Source of the DNA: Pseudomonadota bacterium
Lineage (GTDB): Bacteria > Pseudomonadota > Gammaproteobacteria > Steroidobacterales > Steroidobacteraceae
NCBI GenBank assembly: GCA_018241425.1
Contig: JAFEDU010000002.1
Coordinates: 248,001-312,000 of the forward strand
Direction of reading: 5' to 3'
DNA: 64,000 bases
The translations under genes and the position numbers were made by a program. The stretch's first letter is position 1. Each line of letters opens with the position of its first letter. The notes under the pieces were generated by a model that saw only the letters and a list, made by a program, of their open reading frames with translations, searched no databases and was not told where the DNA came from. Below, in pieces: positions 32,047 to 42,100 of the stretch.

Positions 32047-32074
32047 CGGACCCCGGCCGCGAGGCCGGGGTCCG
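32047..32074 (+). terminator. Perfect 12-bp hairpin, probable terminator of the lipoprotein gene
   Basis: cggaccccggcc and its exact reverse complement flank a GCGA (GNRA-type) tetraloop, 11 nt after the lipoprotein stop. No T-tract follows, so it may be an mRNA 3'-end stabiliser or a Rho-assisted terminator. Confidence 0.5.
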
Positions 32075-32209
32075 ACGCAATCGGCGCACCTGCAGGGGTG
32101 AAGCGGTACGCCTGCTGCCCAGGGCACGCGGCTTTGGTCAGCCGACGGGCGTGGCAGGATTCTGGCAGCGAATTATTGCAGTTCTTACCGGCAGCCCGCC
32201 GGCAGGCAC

Positions 32210-33235
32210 TCAGTGCGGCGGGGGCGTCGCCGCTCGCCGATCCAGTCGGACGAGCAGGTCGCGGCTCCCGCGCAGGAAGGGCGTGGCGCGCTGCATGTAG
32301 GTGAAGGGCCGCTCCACGAGCTGCCCCGCACGCAGATCCTCGGCATAGGTACGAAGCGCCATGCGCCAGTTGTCGACTACCTCGAGCAGATAGCGGCGCG
32401 ACTGTTCCCGCAGCGACCCCGGGCGAACGTCGATGCTGCGCAGTTCGAACTCCAGCTGGTTCCACTTCGGCAGCTGCCACCAGTTGAGTTCGTCGGCGAA
32501 GTCCGTCGCCGGGATCCGCCCGTTCGTCAGCTCCTGAAAGGCGCCGCGATACTCTTCCCGCAGCTCGTCGATGCGCTCGATGTAGTGGTCCAGATCGGCG
32601 CGCGTCTCACGGATTTCCTCCGGGGTCGCACGCGCTTCTGGCGCTGACCCGCCGCGCGGCACCGACACCGGCGGCGCGACAGCCGGTGCTGAGTGCGACA
32701 CGGGAGGCACTGCGGGACCGGGCCGCGGGTAGCCCGCGAGCCAGGCGAGCAGCGCCAGCAGCGCGAGCATGCAGGCCAGGGCGGCGAGCCACATCATCGG
32801 CCGGCGCGCCTTCGGCGCCGGCCGCTCCTCCAGTGCAGTGTCGAACTCGATGGTGCTGCGGATGGGCAGCAGTGCGACCAATTCGGCGGCGCTCGCCGGA
32901 TCCCTGGCCCAGAAGCGCAGGTACGGCTGGCGCGGTCCGCGCAGGTGGATCTGCACCGCGTCGGCTTCGCGGTAGATATCGTGGATCTCGGCGACCGGAA
33001 TGAAGCGCGCGGTCTGGCGCAGGCCGAGAAGGGAAGCGCTGGGCGCGTTCACCGTGAGGCCCTCCGGTGTGACGCTCACCCGGCCGGGGCCCACGAAACC
33101 AAAACTGTTCAGCGGCCGCCTGAGGCGCGCGATGAGGCCGGCCGCGGAGCTGAAGCGCACCGGAAAGTCCCCGCGGTCCGCCATGCCCGTACTGCCGACG
33201 ATCCGCAGTCGTGGAGGCTTGCCCGCGGCGGCCAT
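32210..33235 (-). CDS. Membrane protein of unknown function (single TM, charged C-terminal helices)
   Basis: A 341-residue protein I do not recognise. Residues about 20-130 are a soluble beta-rich domain (FSSAAGLIARLRRPLNSFGF, VSVTPEGLTVNAPSASLLGL, then EADAVQIHLRGPRQPYLRFW) that recalls a PH-like fold. A single TM helix at about 148-168 (WLAALACMLALLALLAWLAG) is followed by a Pro-rich linker. A helical C-terminal domain (about 205-330) is rich in Glu/Arg (TRADLDHYIERIDELREEYR). Topology suggests an inner-membrane protein with a cytoplasmic sensor-like domain. It is followed, in the direction of transcription, by the intergenic region; the DUF4197 gene lies 12 nt upstream, so they are probably cotranscribed. 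Confidence 0.6.
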   Translation of the reverse strand: MAAAGKPPRLRIVGSTGMADRGDFPVRFSSAAGLIARLRRPLNSFGFVGPGRVSVTPEGLTVNAPSASLLGLRQTARFIPVAEIHDIYREADAVQIHLRGPRQPYLRFWARDPASAAELVALLPIRSTIEFDTALEERPAPKARRPMMWLAALACMLALLALLAWLAGYPRPGPAVPPVSHSAPAVAPPVSVPRGGSAPEARATPEEIRETRADLDHYIERIDELREEYRGAFQELTNGRIPATDFADELNWWQLPKWNQLEFELRSIDVRPGSLREQSRRYLLEVVDNWRMALRTYAEDLRAGQLVERPFTYMQRATPFLRGSRDLLVRLDRRAATPPPH

Positions 33236-33247
33236 GGCGGCTGAATC

Positions 33248-33937
33248 CTAGAGTGAGCCGAACACTTTCTTGATGATCGAGCTCGCCTGGCCCATCGGGT
33301 CCTGGCGGATCTGGTGCTCCTCCTCGGCGACGCGGCTGAACAGGCCATCGAGGGCCTTCTCGGTCACGTAGTCGTTGAGATGCGCATCCTCGGAGGAAAT
33401 GAGGCCGAGCGATGCCGCCTTGCCGGCGTACTCGTCGTACTTGGCGGCGAGCCCGAGCTTCGCGGTCTCCGCCGCCACGATGGGCTTGAACTTCGCGGTC
33501 AGCGCCGTGCTGGTCTTGCGGCGGAAGTAGGCGGTGCCCGCGCCATCCCCGCCCGTCAGGATCCCCTTGGCATCCGTGAGCGTCATCTGCTTGAGCGCCT
33601 GCTCGAAGATGGGTTTCGCCTGCGCGACCGCCTGCTCGGCCGCGTGGTTCATGGTGGCCTTGAGTTCATCGGCCTGGCTGCCCATGCCGATCATCCGCAG
33701 GCCGCTCTCGGCCTTGTCCAGGGGATGGGGCAGGGGAATGGCGACCTTCGGGTCGTTCAGGAAGCCGCCGTTCTTGCCCAGCTGCGCCACCGCAACTCCT
33801 ACGCCCTGGCTGAGGGCCGCGCGCAGCCCCGAGGCGGCTTCTTGGGAGCTCAGTGCATCCAGTCCCGAGGCGAGGGCGGTGATCGGCACCACGACCAGCA
33901 GCGCGCGCGCGCAGCGCCGTAACAGGGTGAGCACCAT
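33248..33937 (-). CDS. DUF4197 family exported protein
   Basis: A 229-residue exported protein of the DUF4197 family (function unknown, common in proteobacteria). The N-terminal hydrophobic stretch (ALLVVVPITALASG) is a signal peptide. The family blocks are clear: LSSQEAASGLRAALSQGVGV, GFLNDPKVAIPLPHPL, FKPIV with YFRRKTSTALTAKF, and the end IRQDPMGQASSIIKKVFG. ATG 33937 was chosen over GTG 33943 because the GAGGGA box is spaced correctly for it. Confidence 0.92.
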   Translation of the reverse strand: MVLTLLRRCARALLVVVPITALASGLDALSSQEAASGLRAALSQGVGVAVAQLGKNGGFLNDPKVAIPLPHPLDKAESGLRMIGMGSQADELKATMNHAAEQAVAQAKPIFEQALKQMTLTDAKGILTGGDGAGTAYFRRKTSTALTAKFKPIVAAETAKLGLAAKYDEYAGKAASLGLISSEDAHLNDYVTEKALDGLFSRVAEEEHQIRQDPMGQASSIIKKVFGSL

Positions 33938-34032
33938 GGGCACGTCCCTCGCAAAAACTCCGGTGAGGGGCAGTGTAGACTTCAGCGGAACCGTTGCCCA
34001 CCGCCGGCGCTTACACCGACCCCAACCACACC

Positions 34033-35403
34033 ATGGCGCCTGACGGGCAGGGCTTCGCCCAGATCACCGAGCGCGAGCGCGGTCTCAAGCCGCGGCTGCG
34101 CAGCGGCCAGCTGTCGATGATCGCCATCGGCGGCGCCATCGGCACCGGGCTGTTCCTGGGAAGCGCCTTCGCCCTCGGACTTGCGGGCCCCGCGGTCCTG
34201 GTGAGCTACCTGATCGGCGCGCTGATCGCCCTGCTCCTCATGGGGTGCCTGGCGGAGATGAGCCTCGCCCATCCGACCAGCGGCTCCTTTGGCGCCTACG
34301 CCGAGTTCTACCTCGGCCCGCTGGCCGGCTACCTCGTGCGCTATGCCTACTGGACCTGCATCGTCCTGGCGGTCGGGACCGAGGTCACCGCGATCGCGGT
34401 GTACATGCGCTTCTGGTTCCCCGCCGTGCCGGGATGGGTCTGGGTCATCCTGTTTCCGGGCCTCCTGGTCGCCGTCAACACGCTGAACGTCGGCGTGTTC
34501 GGATTCATCGAATACTGGTTCTCGGCCGTCAAGGTGGGCGCGATCCTGGCTTTCATCGCGCTCGGCAGCTTCGTGCTCTGGCAGCGCAGCCACGCCGCCG
34601 GGGGTGCCACGCTGCTTCATAACTTCACGGCCTACGGCGGCTTCTTCCCGCACGGGATGTGGGGCGCCTGGGTTGCGGTCATCGTCGCGGTGTTCAGCTA
34701 CCTCAGCATCGAGATGATCGCCGTGGCGGCGGGGGAAGCGCAGGACCCTGCGCGCGCGGTGCGGCGCGCCTTCCGCTCGACGCTGCTGCGACTGGTGCTT
34801 TTCTACCTGGCAAGCCTCGCACTGATCCTGGCCGTCGTGCCCTGGGTGCGCGCCGGCACCGAGGCCAGCCCGTTCGTGCGCGTCATGCAGGAGCTGTCCA
34901 TCCCCGCGGCCGCGGGCATCTGCAACTTCGTGATCCTGATCGCCGCCCTGTCGGCGATGAACAGCCAGCTCTACATCGCGACCCGCATGATGTTCAGCCT
35001 CTCCCGGGCCGGTCACGCACCCGCGCGTTTCGGCAGCCTGAGCTCAGGCGGCGTGCCGGTCCAGGCACTGCTCCTGTCCAGTCTCGGCGTCGCCGCGGCG
35101 ACGGCCGCGTGCGTGCTCTCTCCCCGCAGTGCCTACCTCGTGATGGTGTCGGTGTCGTCCTTCGGGGCACTGTTCACCTGGTTCATGATCTTCGTGACCC
35201 ACTACCGGTTTCGCCGCCGGCACGGCAGCCCGCCCGGCTTCCGCATGCGGGGGTTCCCCCTGACGACGCTCACCGGCGCGGCGCTGGTTGCCGCGGTGCT
35301 GGCGACGACGGCCCTCACTCCGCAGTTCCGCCTGACGCTCGTCTTCGGGGCGCCCTTCATAGTGCTGCTGTGCATCGTGTACCGCCTGCGGCTGCGGCAC
35401 TGA
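34033..35403 (+). CDS. APC-superfamily amino acid permease (AAT type)
   Basis: A 456-residue, 12-helix inner-membrane permease of the amino-acid transporter (AAT) family, as in GabP, AroP and ProY. Hallmarks are ERGLKPRLRSGQLSMIAIGG, AIGTGLFLGSAFAL (the substrate-backbone motif of TM1), LAEMSLAHPTSGSFGAYAEF, and EDPARAV-like GEAQDPARAVRRAF after TM6. The substrate cannot be fixed. ATG 34033 gives the family-typical N-terminus; the in-frame TTG at 33994 adds 13 residues. It stands alone, divergent from DUF4197. Confidence 0.92.
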   Translation: MAPDGQGFAQITERERGLKPRLRSGQLSMIAIGGAIGTGLFLGSAFALGLAGPAVLVSYLIGALIALLLMGCLAEMSLAHPTSGSFGAYAEFYLGPLAGYLVRYAYWTCIVLAVGTEVTAIAVYMRFWFPAVPGWVWVILFPGLLVAVNTLNVGVFGFIEYWFSAVKVGAILAFIALGSFVLWQRSHAAGGATLLHNFTAYGGFFPHGMWGAWVAVIVAVFSYLSIEMIAVAAGEAQDPARAVRRAFRSTLLRLVLFYLASLALILAVVPWVRAGTEASPFVRVMQELSIPAAAGICNFVILIAALSAMNSQLYIATRMMFSLSRAGHAPARFGSLSSGGVPVQALLLSSLGVAAATAACVLSPRSAYLVMVSVSSFGALFTWFMIFVTHYRFRRRHGSPPGFRMRGFPLTTLTGAALVAAVLATTALTPQFRLTLVFGAPFIVLLCIVYRLRLRH

Positions 35404-35522
35404 GGCCTCGACCCGCGAACCTCCCATTGCAACGCTCACGCTTCGGGGCGATGATCGCGAAAACTCCAACACTCCGCTGACGGCCGCCACGGGCTCCGTC
35501 AACGCGGCGCGGCGGTTACTGC

Positions 35523-36938
35523 ATGGTCTTCAATTCCCTGTCCTTCATCGTGTTCTTCGCCTGCGTCCTGGGGCTGCATTCGCTGCCCCTGTCCTGGACG
35601 ACCCGCAAGGTGAACCTGCTGCTGGTGAGCTACCTTTTCTACTCGGCGTGGAACCCGCCGTTCGTGATCCTGCTGTGGATCTCGACCGTGGTGGACTGGT
35701 ACGCGGCCCAGGGACTGGTGAAGGCGCGGCGCCAGGCGGCGCGGCATGCCTGGATGCTGCTGTCGGTGGTGGCCAACCTCGGCATGCTCGGCTACTTCAA
35801 GTACGGGCAGTTCCTGCTCGAGAACTTCACGGCCCTGATGAACGCGGCCGGCATCGCCTTCCACCCGGCGCACTCGGACATCGTGCTGCCGGTCGGAATC
35901 TCGTTCTACACCTTCGCCACCATGTCCTACACGCTCGATGTATACCTGCGCCGCGCAGCCCCGGCGCAGAACCTGCTCGACTACGCGCTGTTCGTGACCT
36001 TCTTCCCGCACCTGGTCGCAGGTCCCATCATGCGGCCGACCGAGCTCGTACCCCAGTTCGCGGTGCCGCGCCGCGCCACGCCGGCGCAGCTGCGCTTCGG
36101 GCTCGCGCTCATGACGATCGGCCTGTTCAACAAGGTGGTGCTGGCCGATACCTTCCTGTCGCCGGTCGCCGAGCGCGTCTACGACAGCGCCCGCATCCCC
36201 GGTGCGCTCGATGCCTGGGTGGCGACGCTGGCCTTCAGCGGGCAGATCTTCTGCGACTTCGCCGGCTACTCAACGACGGCGATCGGGGCTGCGCTGTGCC
36301 TGGGGTTTGCGATGCCCGACAACTTCCGCTTCCCCTACGCGGCGGTGGGCTTTTCGGACTTCTGGCGCCGCTGGCACATCACGCTGTCCTCCTGGCTGCG
36401 GGACTACCTCTACATCCCCCTCGGCGGGAACCGTCACGGACCGCGGCGCACCTACGTGGCGCTCATGACCACCATGCTGCTCGGGGGCCTGTGGCACGGA
36501 GCGAACTGGACCTTCGTCGCCTGGGGTGGGCTGCACGGCCTGTACCTCTCCGCGGAGCGGGCGCTCAAGGCGCGCTTCGGGAGCTACCGTCCCGGGCCCT
36601 TCGCCTTCGTGATGCTCGGCCTGTTCACATACACGCTCGTGAACATCACTTGGGTGTTCTTCCGCGCCAAGACCTTCGGGCGTGCCTGGCAGATCCTGAA
36701 GGGCATGGCCGGGGCCAACCGGCCGCCCGAACCCATCCTTTCCACCTTCGCGCTGCTGTCGGCACTGGCGGTGGTCGGCGGCATCCTCGTCGCGCACTGG
36801 CTGATGCGCTCGCGCACGCTGGAGTCGGTGGTGGCGCGCGCGCCGGCGATGCTGGTGGGCGTGGTGTGGGGGCTGATGCTGTTTGCGATCGTGATCTCGC
36901 AGGGAGAGGGCAGTGCCTTCATCTACTTCCAGTTCTGA
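35523..36938 (+). CDS. MBOAT-family O-acyltransferase (AlgI-like)
   Basis: A 471-residue polytopic membrane-bound O-acyltransferase of the AlgI/DltB type, which passes acyl (usually acetyl) groups across the inner membrane to a periplasmic acceptor. Visible hallmarks are FNSLSFIVFFACVLGLHSLP at the N-terminus, YFKYGQFLLEN, PVGISFYTFATMSYTLDVY, and PHLVAGPI. FWRRWHITLSSWLRDYLYIP and the catalytic histidine in GLWHGANWTFVAWG follow. It is followed by, and overlaps or nearly abuts, an SGNH-like partner, forming the common two-gene acetylation unit. No polysaccharide-synthesis gene is adjacent, so the acceptor is unknown. Confidence 0.93.
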   Translation: MVFNSLSFIVFFACVLGLHSLPLSWTTRKVNLLLVSYLFYSAWNPPFVILLWISTVVDWYAAQGLVKARRQAARHAWMLLSVVANLGMLGYFKYGQFLLENFTALMNAAGIAFHPAHSDIVLPVGISFYTFATMSYTLDVYLRRAAPAQNLLDYALFVTFFPHLVAGPIMRPTELVPQFAVPRRATPAQLRFGLALMTIGLFNKVVLADTFLSPVAERVYDSARIPGALDAWVATLAFSGQIFCDFAGYSTTAIGAALCLGFAMPDNFRFPYAAVGFSDFWRRWHITLSSWLRDYLYIPLGGNRHGPRRTYVALMTTMLLGGLWHGANWTFVAWGGLHGLYLSAERALKARFGSYRPGPFAFVMLGLFTYTLVNITWVFFRAKTFGRAWQILKGMAGANRPPEPILSTFALLSALAVVGGILVAHWLMRSRTLESVVARAPAMLVGVVWGLMLFAIVISQGEGSAFIYFQF

Positions 36939-38052
36939 TCCGGGCATGGACCAGTACGCGCGCGCCACGGCCTCCGACCGCCCCGGGGTTGCGCAGCCCG
37001 TGCCGCAACGGCCGGTGCCGGTGCAGCCCTGGGGACGGATGCTGCTGGTGGCGCTGGCGCTCGCGGTCGCGCTGGTGGGGGCGTGGGAAGCGTGGTGGCG
37101 CGCCCAGGGTGTGTTGCCGGGCACGCGCAACACGCTGGGGCTGTGGGCCATCCAGCGGCGGCGCATCGACCACGGCGAGGGCGATGCGACGGTGCTCCTG
37201 GGTGCCTCGCGCACCTATTTCGACCTGCAGTTGCCGGTGTGGGAGCGCCTCGCCGGACGCGCGCCGATCCAGCTGTCCTTCGAGGGCACCTCGCCGATGA
37301 CCGCGGTCGAGGACCTTGCGGCGGATCCGAACTTCACCGGCCGCCTTGTCATCGGGGTCGCCCCCGACCTGTTCTTCTCCGGCGATGGCGCATTTCTCAA
37401 GGCCGCCGGCTACGTCCGCAAGGAGTCCCCGGCGCAGCGGGTCGGTCAGTGGCTGTCGATGCGTTTCCTCGAGCCTTACCTAGCCTTCGACGACGGGGAC
37501 TTCGCACTGCGCACGGTGCTCGCCCGCCAGGACTGGCCGGAGCGCCCGGGACGGCACTGGTTCAAGGCCGTGCGCAAGCTCGCGATGTACGAGGAATCCC
37601 GCAACGCGTACCTGTGGAGCAAGGTCGAGACGGATCCTGCCTACCGCCAGCTCGCGCGCGACATATGGGCCGAGGGGTTCGTCACCTACCCCGGGGATCC
37701 GACGCCGGAGGAAGCGCTGAAGAGCGAGCAGGAGCAGATCGAGCGCGCCGTGAAAGCCGTGAAGCAGCTGCACGCACACGGCGCCAGAGTGCTGTTCGTG
37801 CGGCTTCCCAGCGATGGGGAGTATCTCAAATACGAGGAGCAGCACTTTCCCCGCACGCGCGCCTGGGACGGGCTGCTCAAGGCTACCGGCACCCCCGGCA
37901 TCTACTTCTCCGACTATCCGCAGCTCACCGGATACTACCTGCCGGAGTGGTCGCACCTCACGCGCGCGGAAGCCGAGCGGTTCACCGCGGCGATCTACCC
38001 CCTCATCGAACAGCAGTTTGCCCAGGCGCCGGCGCCGGCTGCGGGGCACTGA
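36913..38052 (+). CDS. SGNH/AlgX-like partner of the MBOAT acyltransferase
   Basis: A 379-residue protein with one TM anchor near residues 43-63 (RMLLVALALAVALVGAWEAW) and a periplasmic SGNH-like domain. Candidate catalytic elements are VLLGASRTYFDLQL (block I, Ser in GASR) and a C-terminal LPEWSHLTRAEAERF (Asp/His block). It probably accepts the acyl group from the MBOAT protein and transfers it to a glycan, as AlgJ/AlgX or PatB do. GTG 36913 overlaps the MBOAT gene and has a strong Shine-Dalgarno (gggagagg). ATG 36946, 7 nt after the MBOAT stop, is an alternative with a weak site. Confidence 0.75.
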   Translation: MPSSTSSSDPGMDQYARATASDRPGVAQPVPQRPVPVQPWGRMLLVALALAVALVGAWEAWWRAQGVLPGTRNTLGLWAIQRRRIDHGEGDATVLLGASRTYFDLQLPVWERLAGRAPIQLSFEGTSPMTAVEDLAADPNFTGRLVIGVAPDLFFSGDGAFLKAAGYVRKESPAQRVGQWLSMRFLEPYLAFDDGDFALRTVLARQDWPERPGRHWFKAVRKLAMYEESRNAYLWSKVETDPAYRQLARDIWAEGFVTYPGDPTPEEALKSEQEQIERAVKAVKQLHAHGARVLFVRLPSDGEYLKYEEQHFPRTRAWDGLLKATGTPGIYFSDYPQLTGYYLPEWSHLTRAEAERFTAAIYPLIEQQFAQAPAPAAGH

Positions 38053-38066
38053 ATCCCGCCACCGTG

Positions 38067-38318
38067 TCAGGACGGGTTCTTGTTCCAGCCGCGCGGCTTG
38101 TGGTTGAAGCCGATCTGCACGTCCACGCTCTTCTTGCCGCAGCGGCACCGCAGGCGCTCGACGATGTTGGCGATGGGTTCGTCCCAGCCCGCGGGGCTGT
38201 GGCGCGCGAGGAACGCCGGGGAGACTTCGCGCGAATGGCGGCAGGCGCGGCAGGTCACCAGGAGCACGTAGTCCCCGAAGTGATCGCGCAGCCTCTCGAT
38301 CGCGGTCCACGGCACCAT
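38067..38318 (-). CDS. Small zinc-ribbon-like protein
   Basis: An 83-residue soluble protein with two Cys pairs, VTCRACRHSREV and LRCRCGKKSV (CxxC and CxC), arranged like a zinc ribbon. The end is basic (FNHKPRGWNKN). It is divergent from the SRAP gene by 81 nt. Composition is natural and it has an ATG; no family name is recognised. It may be a small regulatory or nucleic-acid-binding protein. Confidence 0.65.
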   Translation of the reverse strand: MVPWTAIERLRDHFGDYVLLVTCRACRHSREVSPAFLARHSPAGWDEPIANIVERLRCRCGKKSVDVQIGFNHKPRGWNKNPS

Positions 38319-38399
38319 GGCGGCGAGTCTGGGCAAGCCGCGTCGTGCCCGTCCACACAGTGCTTGAGTGCGGCGGCTACTGTGTGAGACGTTAAATCC

Positions 38400-39101
38400 A
38401 TGTGCGGCAAGTACATACTGGCGCAGGCCGCGAAGGCAGAAAAAGCGATGGGCATCCGTCGCAACCGCTGGGAGTACTCCCTCAGCTACCGTGTGCTGCC
38501 GAGCGAGCCGGTCCCGGTGGTGGTGAACGAGGAGGGCGAGCGCAGCGCGCAGCTCATGCGCTGGGGGCTGGTGCCCTACTGGGCGCACGGCGTGCCGCTG
38601 AAAGCCTCCACCATCAACGCGACCGTGGAGCGTATGGAAAGCGCTCCGAGCTACCGCGACGCCTGGCGGCGCGCCCAGCGCTGCCTCTTCGTCATGGCCG
38701 GCTTTTACGAGCCGCACGTCAACGAGGACGGTTCGCGCGACCCGTTCTTCGTGCACCTGAACGACCGCGAGGTCTTCGGCGTCGCGGGACTGTGGGACCG
38801 CTCGCGCAGGGACGACGGCACCCTTTTGACCTCCTGCACGCTCATCACGCTGCCGGCCAACCGGCTGCTCGCCGAGATCCACAACGAGAAGCAGCGCATG
38901 CCGGCGGTATTGGCCGCCGAGGACGAGGACGCCTGGCTCGGCACGGACCCAGCCGCAGCGCTTGCGGCGCTCAGGCCCTACCCGGATGAGCTCATGGTGG
39001 GCTACCGGGTCAGCCGCCGCGTCAACAGCCCGCGGCTGCCCAACGATGCGAGCCTCATCGAACCGGTGTCCGAGGGCCAGATCAGCCTCGACATGGGGTA
39101 A
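38400..39101 (+). CDS. SRAP-family protein (YedK/HMCES-like abasic-site protein)
   Basis: A 233-residue SOS-response-associated peptidase (SRAP) protein. Members crosslink covalently to abasic sites in single-stranded DNA through Cys2 and shield them. Cys2 directly follows the initiator Met (MCGKYI), which fixes the start. Other active-site residues are N73 (STINATVE), E104 (GFYEPH) and H161 (EIHNEKQRMPAVL). The short insertion NEKQ after the histidine differs from the usual HDRMP but is common in this group. I looked for a LexA box upstream and found none. Confidence 0.93.
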   Translation: MCGKYILAQAAKAEKAMGIRRNRWEYSLSYRVLPSEPVPVVVNEEGERSAQLMRWGLVPYWAHGVPLKASTINATVERMESAPSYRDAWRRAQRCLFVMAGFYEPHVNEDGSRDPFFVHLNDREVFGVAGLWDRSRRDDGTLLTSCTLITLPANRLLAEIHNEKQRMPAVLAAEDEDAWLGTDPAAALAALRPYPDELMVGYRVSRRVNSPRLPNDASLIEPVSEGQISLDMG

Positions 39102-39175
39102 GGGGGCCGGCCACGATGGTCGGCACGGCGACGACGCAGTAGGATTGGGGCTCATAAGAAAACGGACATCGGGAT

Positions 39176-42100
39176 ATGAGCCGTTATCGACGCTACATCA
39201 TCGCCGGCGGGGTGCTGGTGGTCCTCCTCGGCCTGTACGCCGTGGCCGGGTTCTGGGCGGTTCCGCATTTCGCGCGCTCCTCGGCGCAGGATTTCGTCCG
39301 CACCCACTACGGGCGCCAGCTCGCGATCGGCGAGATCCGCTTCAACCCCTTCACCCTCAAGCTCGACATCGGTGACCTCGCGCTGCCGGATGCGGACGGC
39401 AAGACTCTCCTGAGCTTCGCGCACCTGCACGTGGACCTGCAGTACGCCTCGATCTGGCGGCTCGGCCCGAGCTTCAAGGAGATCCTGCTCGACAAGCCCT
39501 ACGTGCGCGCCGTGATCCGGCACGGCGGGGAACTGAACCTCGCCGACCTCGGCAAGGGCTTCCCGCCGCCCAAGCAGCCGGCGCCCCCGCCGCCGAAGAA
39601 CGAAAAGCCGATGCGGCTCTACATCGGCCGTCTGGCGGTCACCGGGGGCAGCAGCACCTTCGAGGACCTCACCCGCGCCGACGCGTTCAAGGCCGACTTC
39701 AATCCCATCACCTTCGAGCTGCGCGACTTCAGTACCGTCGGCAGCGACGGCAATCACTACGCGCTTACAGCCGCATCCGAGGACGGCGAGCAGTTCGACT
39801 GGAGCGGCGATGTGCGCCTGGCGCCGCTCACCTCGCAGGGACAGTTCGCGATCACGACGCTCAAGGCGCGCACGCTGTGGGACTACGTCCGCGACATCGT
39901 CCCCCTCGAGATCGATTCAGGGCTGATCGACGTCCACGGCGGCTACCAGCTCGCCGCGGGGGACGGCCCGCTGTCGCTGAAGGTGGCCGTGCACGACACG
40001 ACGGTCACCGACCTCGGCATCAAGCCCAAGGGCGGTCCGGAGGATTACCTGAAGCTCGGCAAGATCGAAGTCCTCGACACCCAGGTCGACGTGGCGGCCC
40101 ACAAGGTCGACATCGGCAAGGTCGCGCTCACCGGCGGCGACCTGCGCGCGTGGCTGGACGAGCACGGGCGCCTCAACCTCATCGACCTCGCCCCGCCAAC
40201 GCCGGCCGCTGCTTCGGCTGCACCGGCCAAGGATCCGGCAGCCACCGACGCGCCTGCGCCGGTGCACGCCGCGACCAGCGGCGGGGACAGCACGCCCTGG
40301 GTGGTTTCGGCCCCGGACATCGGCCTGAACGGCTTCAAGATCGGCGTCGAGGACCGGCAGGTGAAGCCAGCACTTGCCCTGACCGTGGATCCGCTCAACG
40401 TACACGTCGGTGGATTCAATACCCGGCCCGATGACGTGCTCGAGGTCAGCATCGACTCGACGGTGAACGGCTCGGGCAAGCTCGGTGCGCGCGCGAAGGT
40501 GACACCGAAGAGCGGCGACCTCACCGCCCACGTGGAGGCGAGTGCGCTCGCGCTGCCGTTCCTGCAGCCGTACCTGTCGCGCTACACGTCCATGACGCTG
40601 CTCAAGGGGGCGCTCGGGGCGCGGCTGGACCTCACCCGCCGCGCCGACGGGTACCTGGAGGTCAAGGGCGGCACGCAGCTGTCGGGGCTCAAGACGGTCG
40701 ATAATGCGCAGAAGCGCGATTTCGTGAGCTGGAAGGACCTCAAGGTCGACGACATCCTCTACCGCTCGCAACCGCAGAGCCTGCGCATCAGGAGCGTGAC
40801 GGCGGTCGAGCCGTACGCGCGCATGATCATCTTCCCCAACCGCGCGCTCAACATCAGCGAAGTGCTGAAGCCGGCCGGCAGTGCGCCGCCGCCCCTGGTC
40901 GCCGCCAACACCGCAGGCAGCGCCGCCCCGGCCCCCGCCACGCCACCGCCGGCCGCACCGCCGCCGCCCGTGGCCCCGAAGGCCAGGAAGGGCAGGAAGG
41001 CCGCGGCAGCGGCGCCCCCGGCGCCGCCAGCCCCAGCGACACCCTTCCCGATGGCCATCAACACGATACGTATCGTCAACGCGACGCTCGACTACACGGA
41101 CCTGTGGATCAAGCCGAGCTTCGCGGTCGGCATCCAGACCCTCAGCGGCACCATCACGGGCCTGTCGAGCGACCCGAAGTCGCGCGCCAAGATTGAACTC
41201 AACGGCAAGGTCGACCGCTATTCACCGGCCCACATCGGCGGGGAGGCGAACCTGCTTTCGGCGGTGCTCTACACCGACATCGCCATGAGCTTCAAGGACA
41301 TCGACCTCACCATCGTCAACCCGTACTCCGGGCACTTCATCGGCTACAAGATCGACAAGGGCAAGCTCTCGGTCGATGTCTCCTACAAAGTCGACCAGCG
41401 CAAGCTCGATGCCAAGCAGCACTTCGTGGTCGACCAGCTTGAGCTCGGCGACCGGGTCGAGAGTCCGGACGCCATCCATGCGCCGGTGAAGCTCGCCGTG
41501 GCGCTCCTGAAGGACCGCAACGGCGTCATCGACATCGACTTGCCGATGAACGGCTCGATCGACGACCCGCAGTTCCGCATCGGGCCCCTGATCTGGAAGG
41601 TGTTCGTCAACCTGATCGTCAAGGCGGCCACCGCGCCGTTCGCGCTGCTCGGGCACCTGTTCGGCGGCGGCGAGCACATGAACATCGTCGAGTTCGACCC
41701 GGGCAGTGCGCAGCTGGACAAGGGCGCCACCGACCAGCTGGGTGCACTCGCCAAGTCCCTCAAGGAGCGGCCGCAGCTGAAGCTCGACGTGCCCATCACC
41801 TATTCCCGCGATCTGGACGCCCCGCACCTCGCGGCGAAGAAGGTCGAGGAGGAGCTGGATGCGCGCGTGGCCGGCACGCGGGCGGGCAAGAAGAACCCGC
41901 AGGGCGCCGCGCAGGCGGCGCTGGCGGACCCGCAGCAGCACTACCGGCTGCTGCTCGAGCAGTTCAGGGCCACGCTCGGCAAGGACGCGCCGCTGCCGGA
42001 CTCGGCCCAGGCGGTCGAGAATGCCAAGCGCAAGGAGTCCCCGCCCTACGAGGCGGCGATCAAGGACCTCGAGGCCGCGCTCACCGCCAAGGTCGAGATC

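Noticed and set aside
38319..38399. LexA box upstream of the SRAP gene
   Set aside because: No CTG-N10-CAG-like palindrome is present in this interval.
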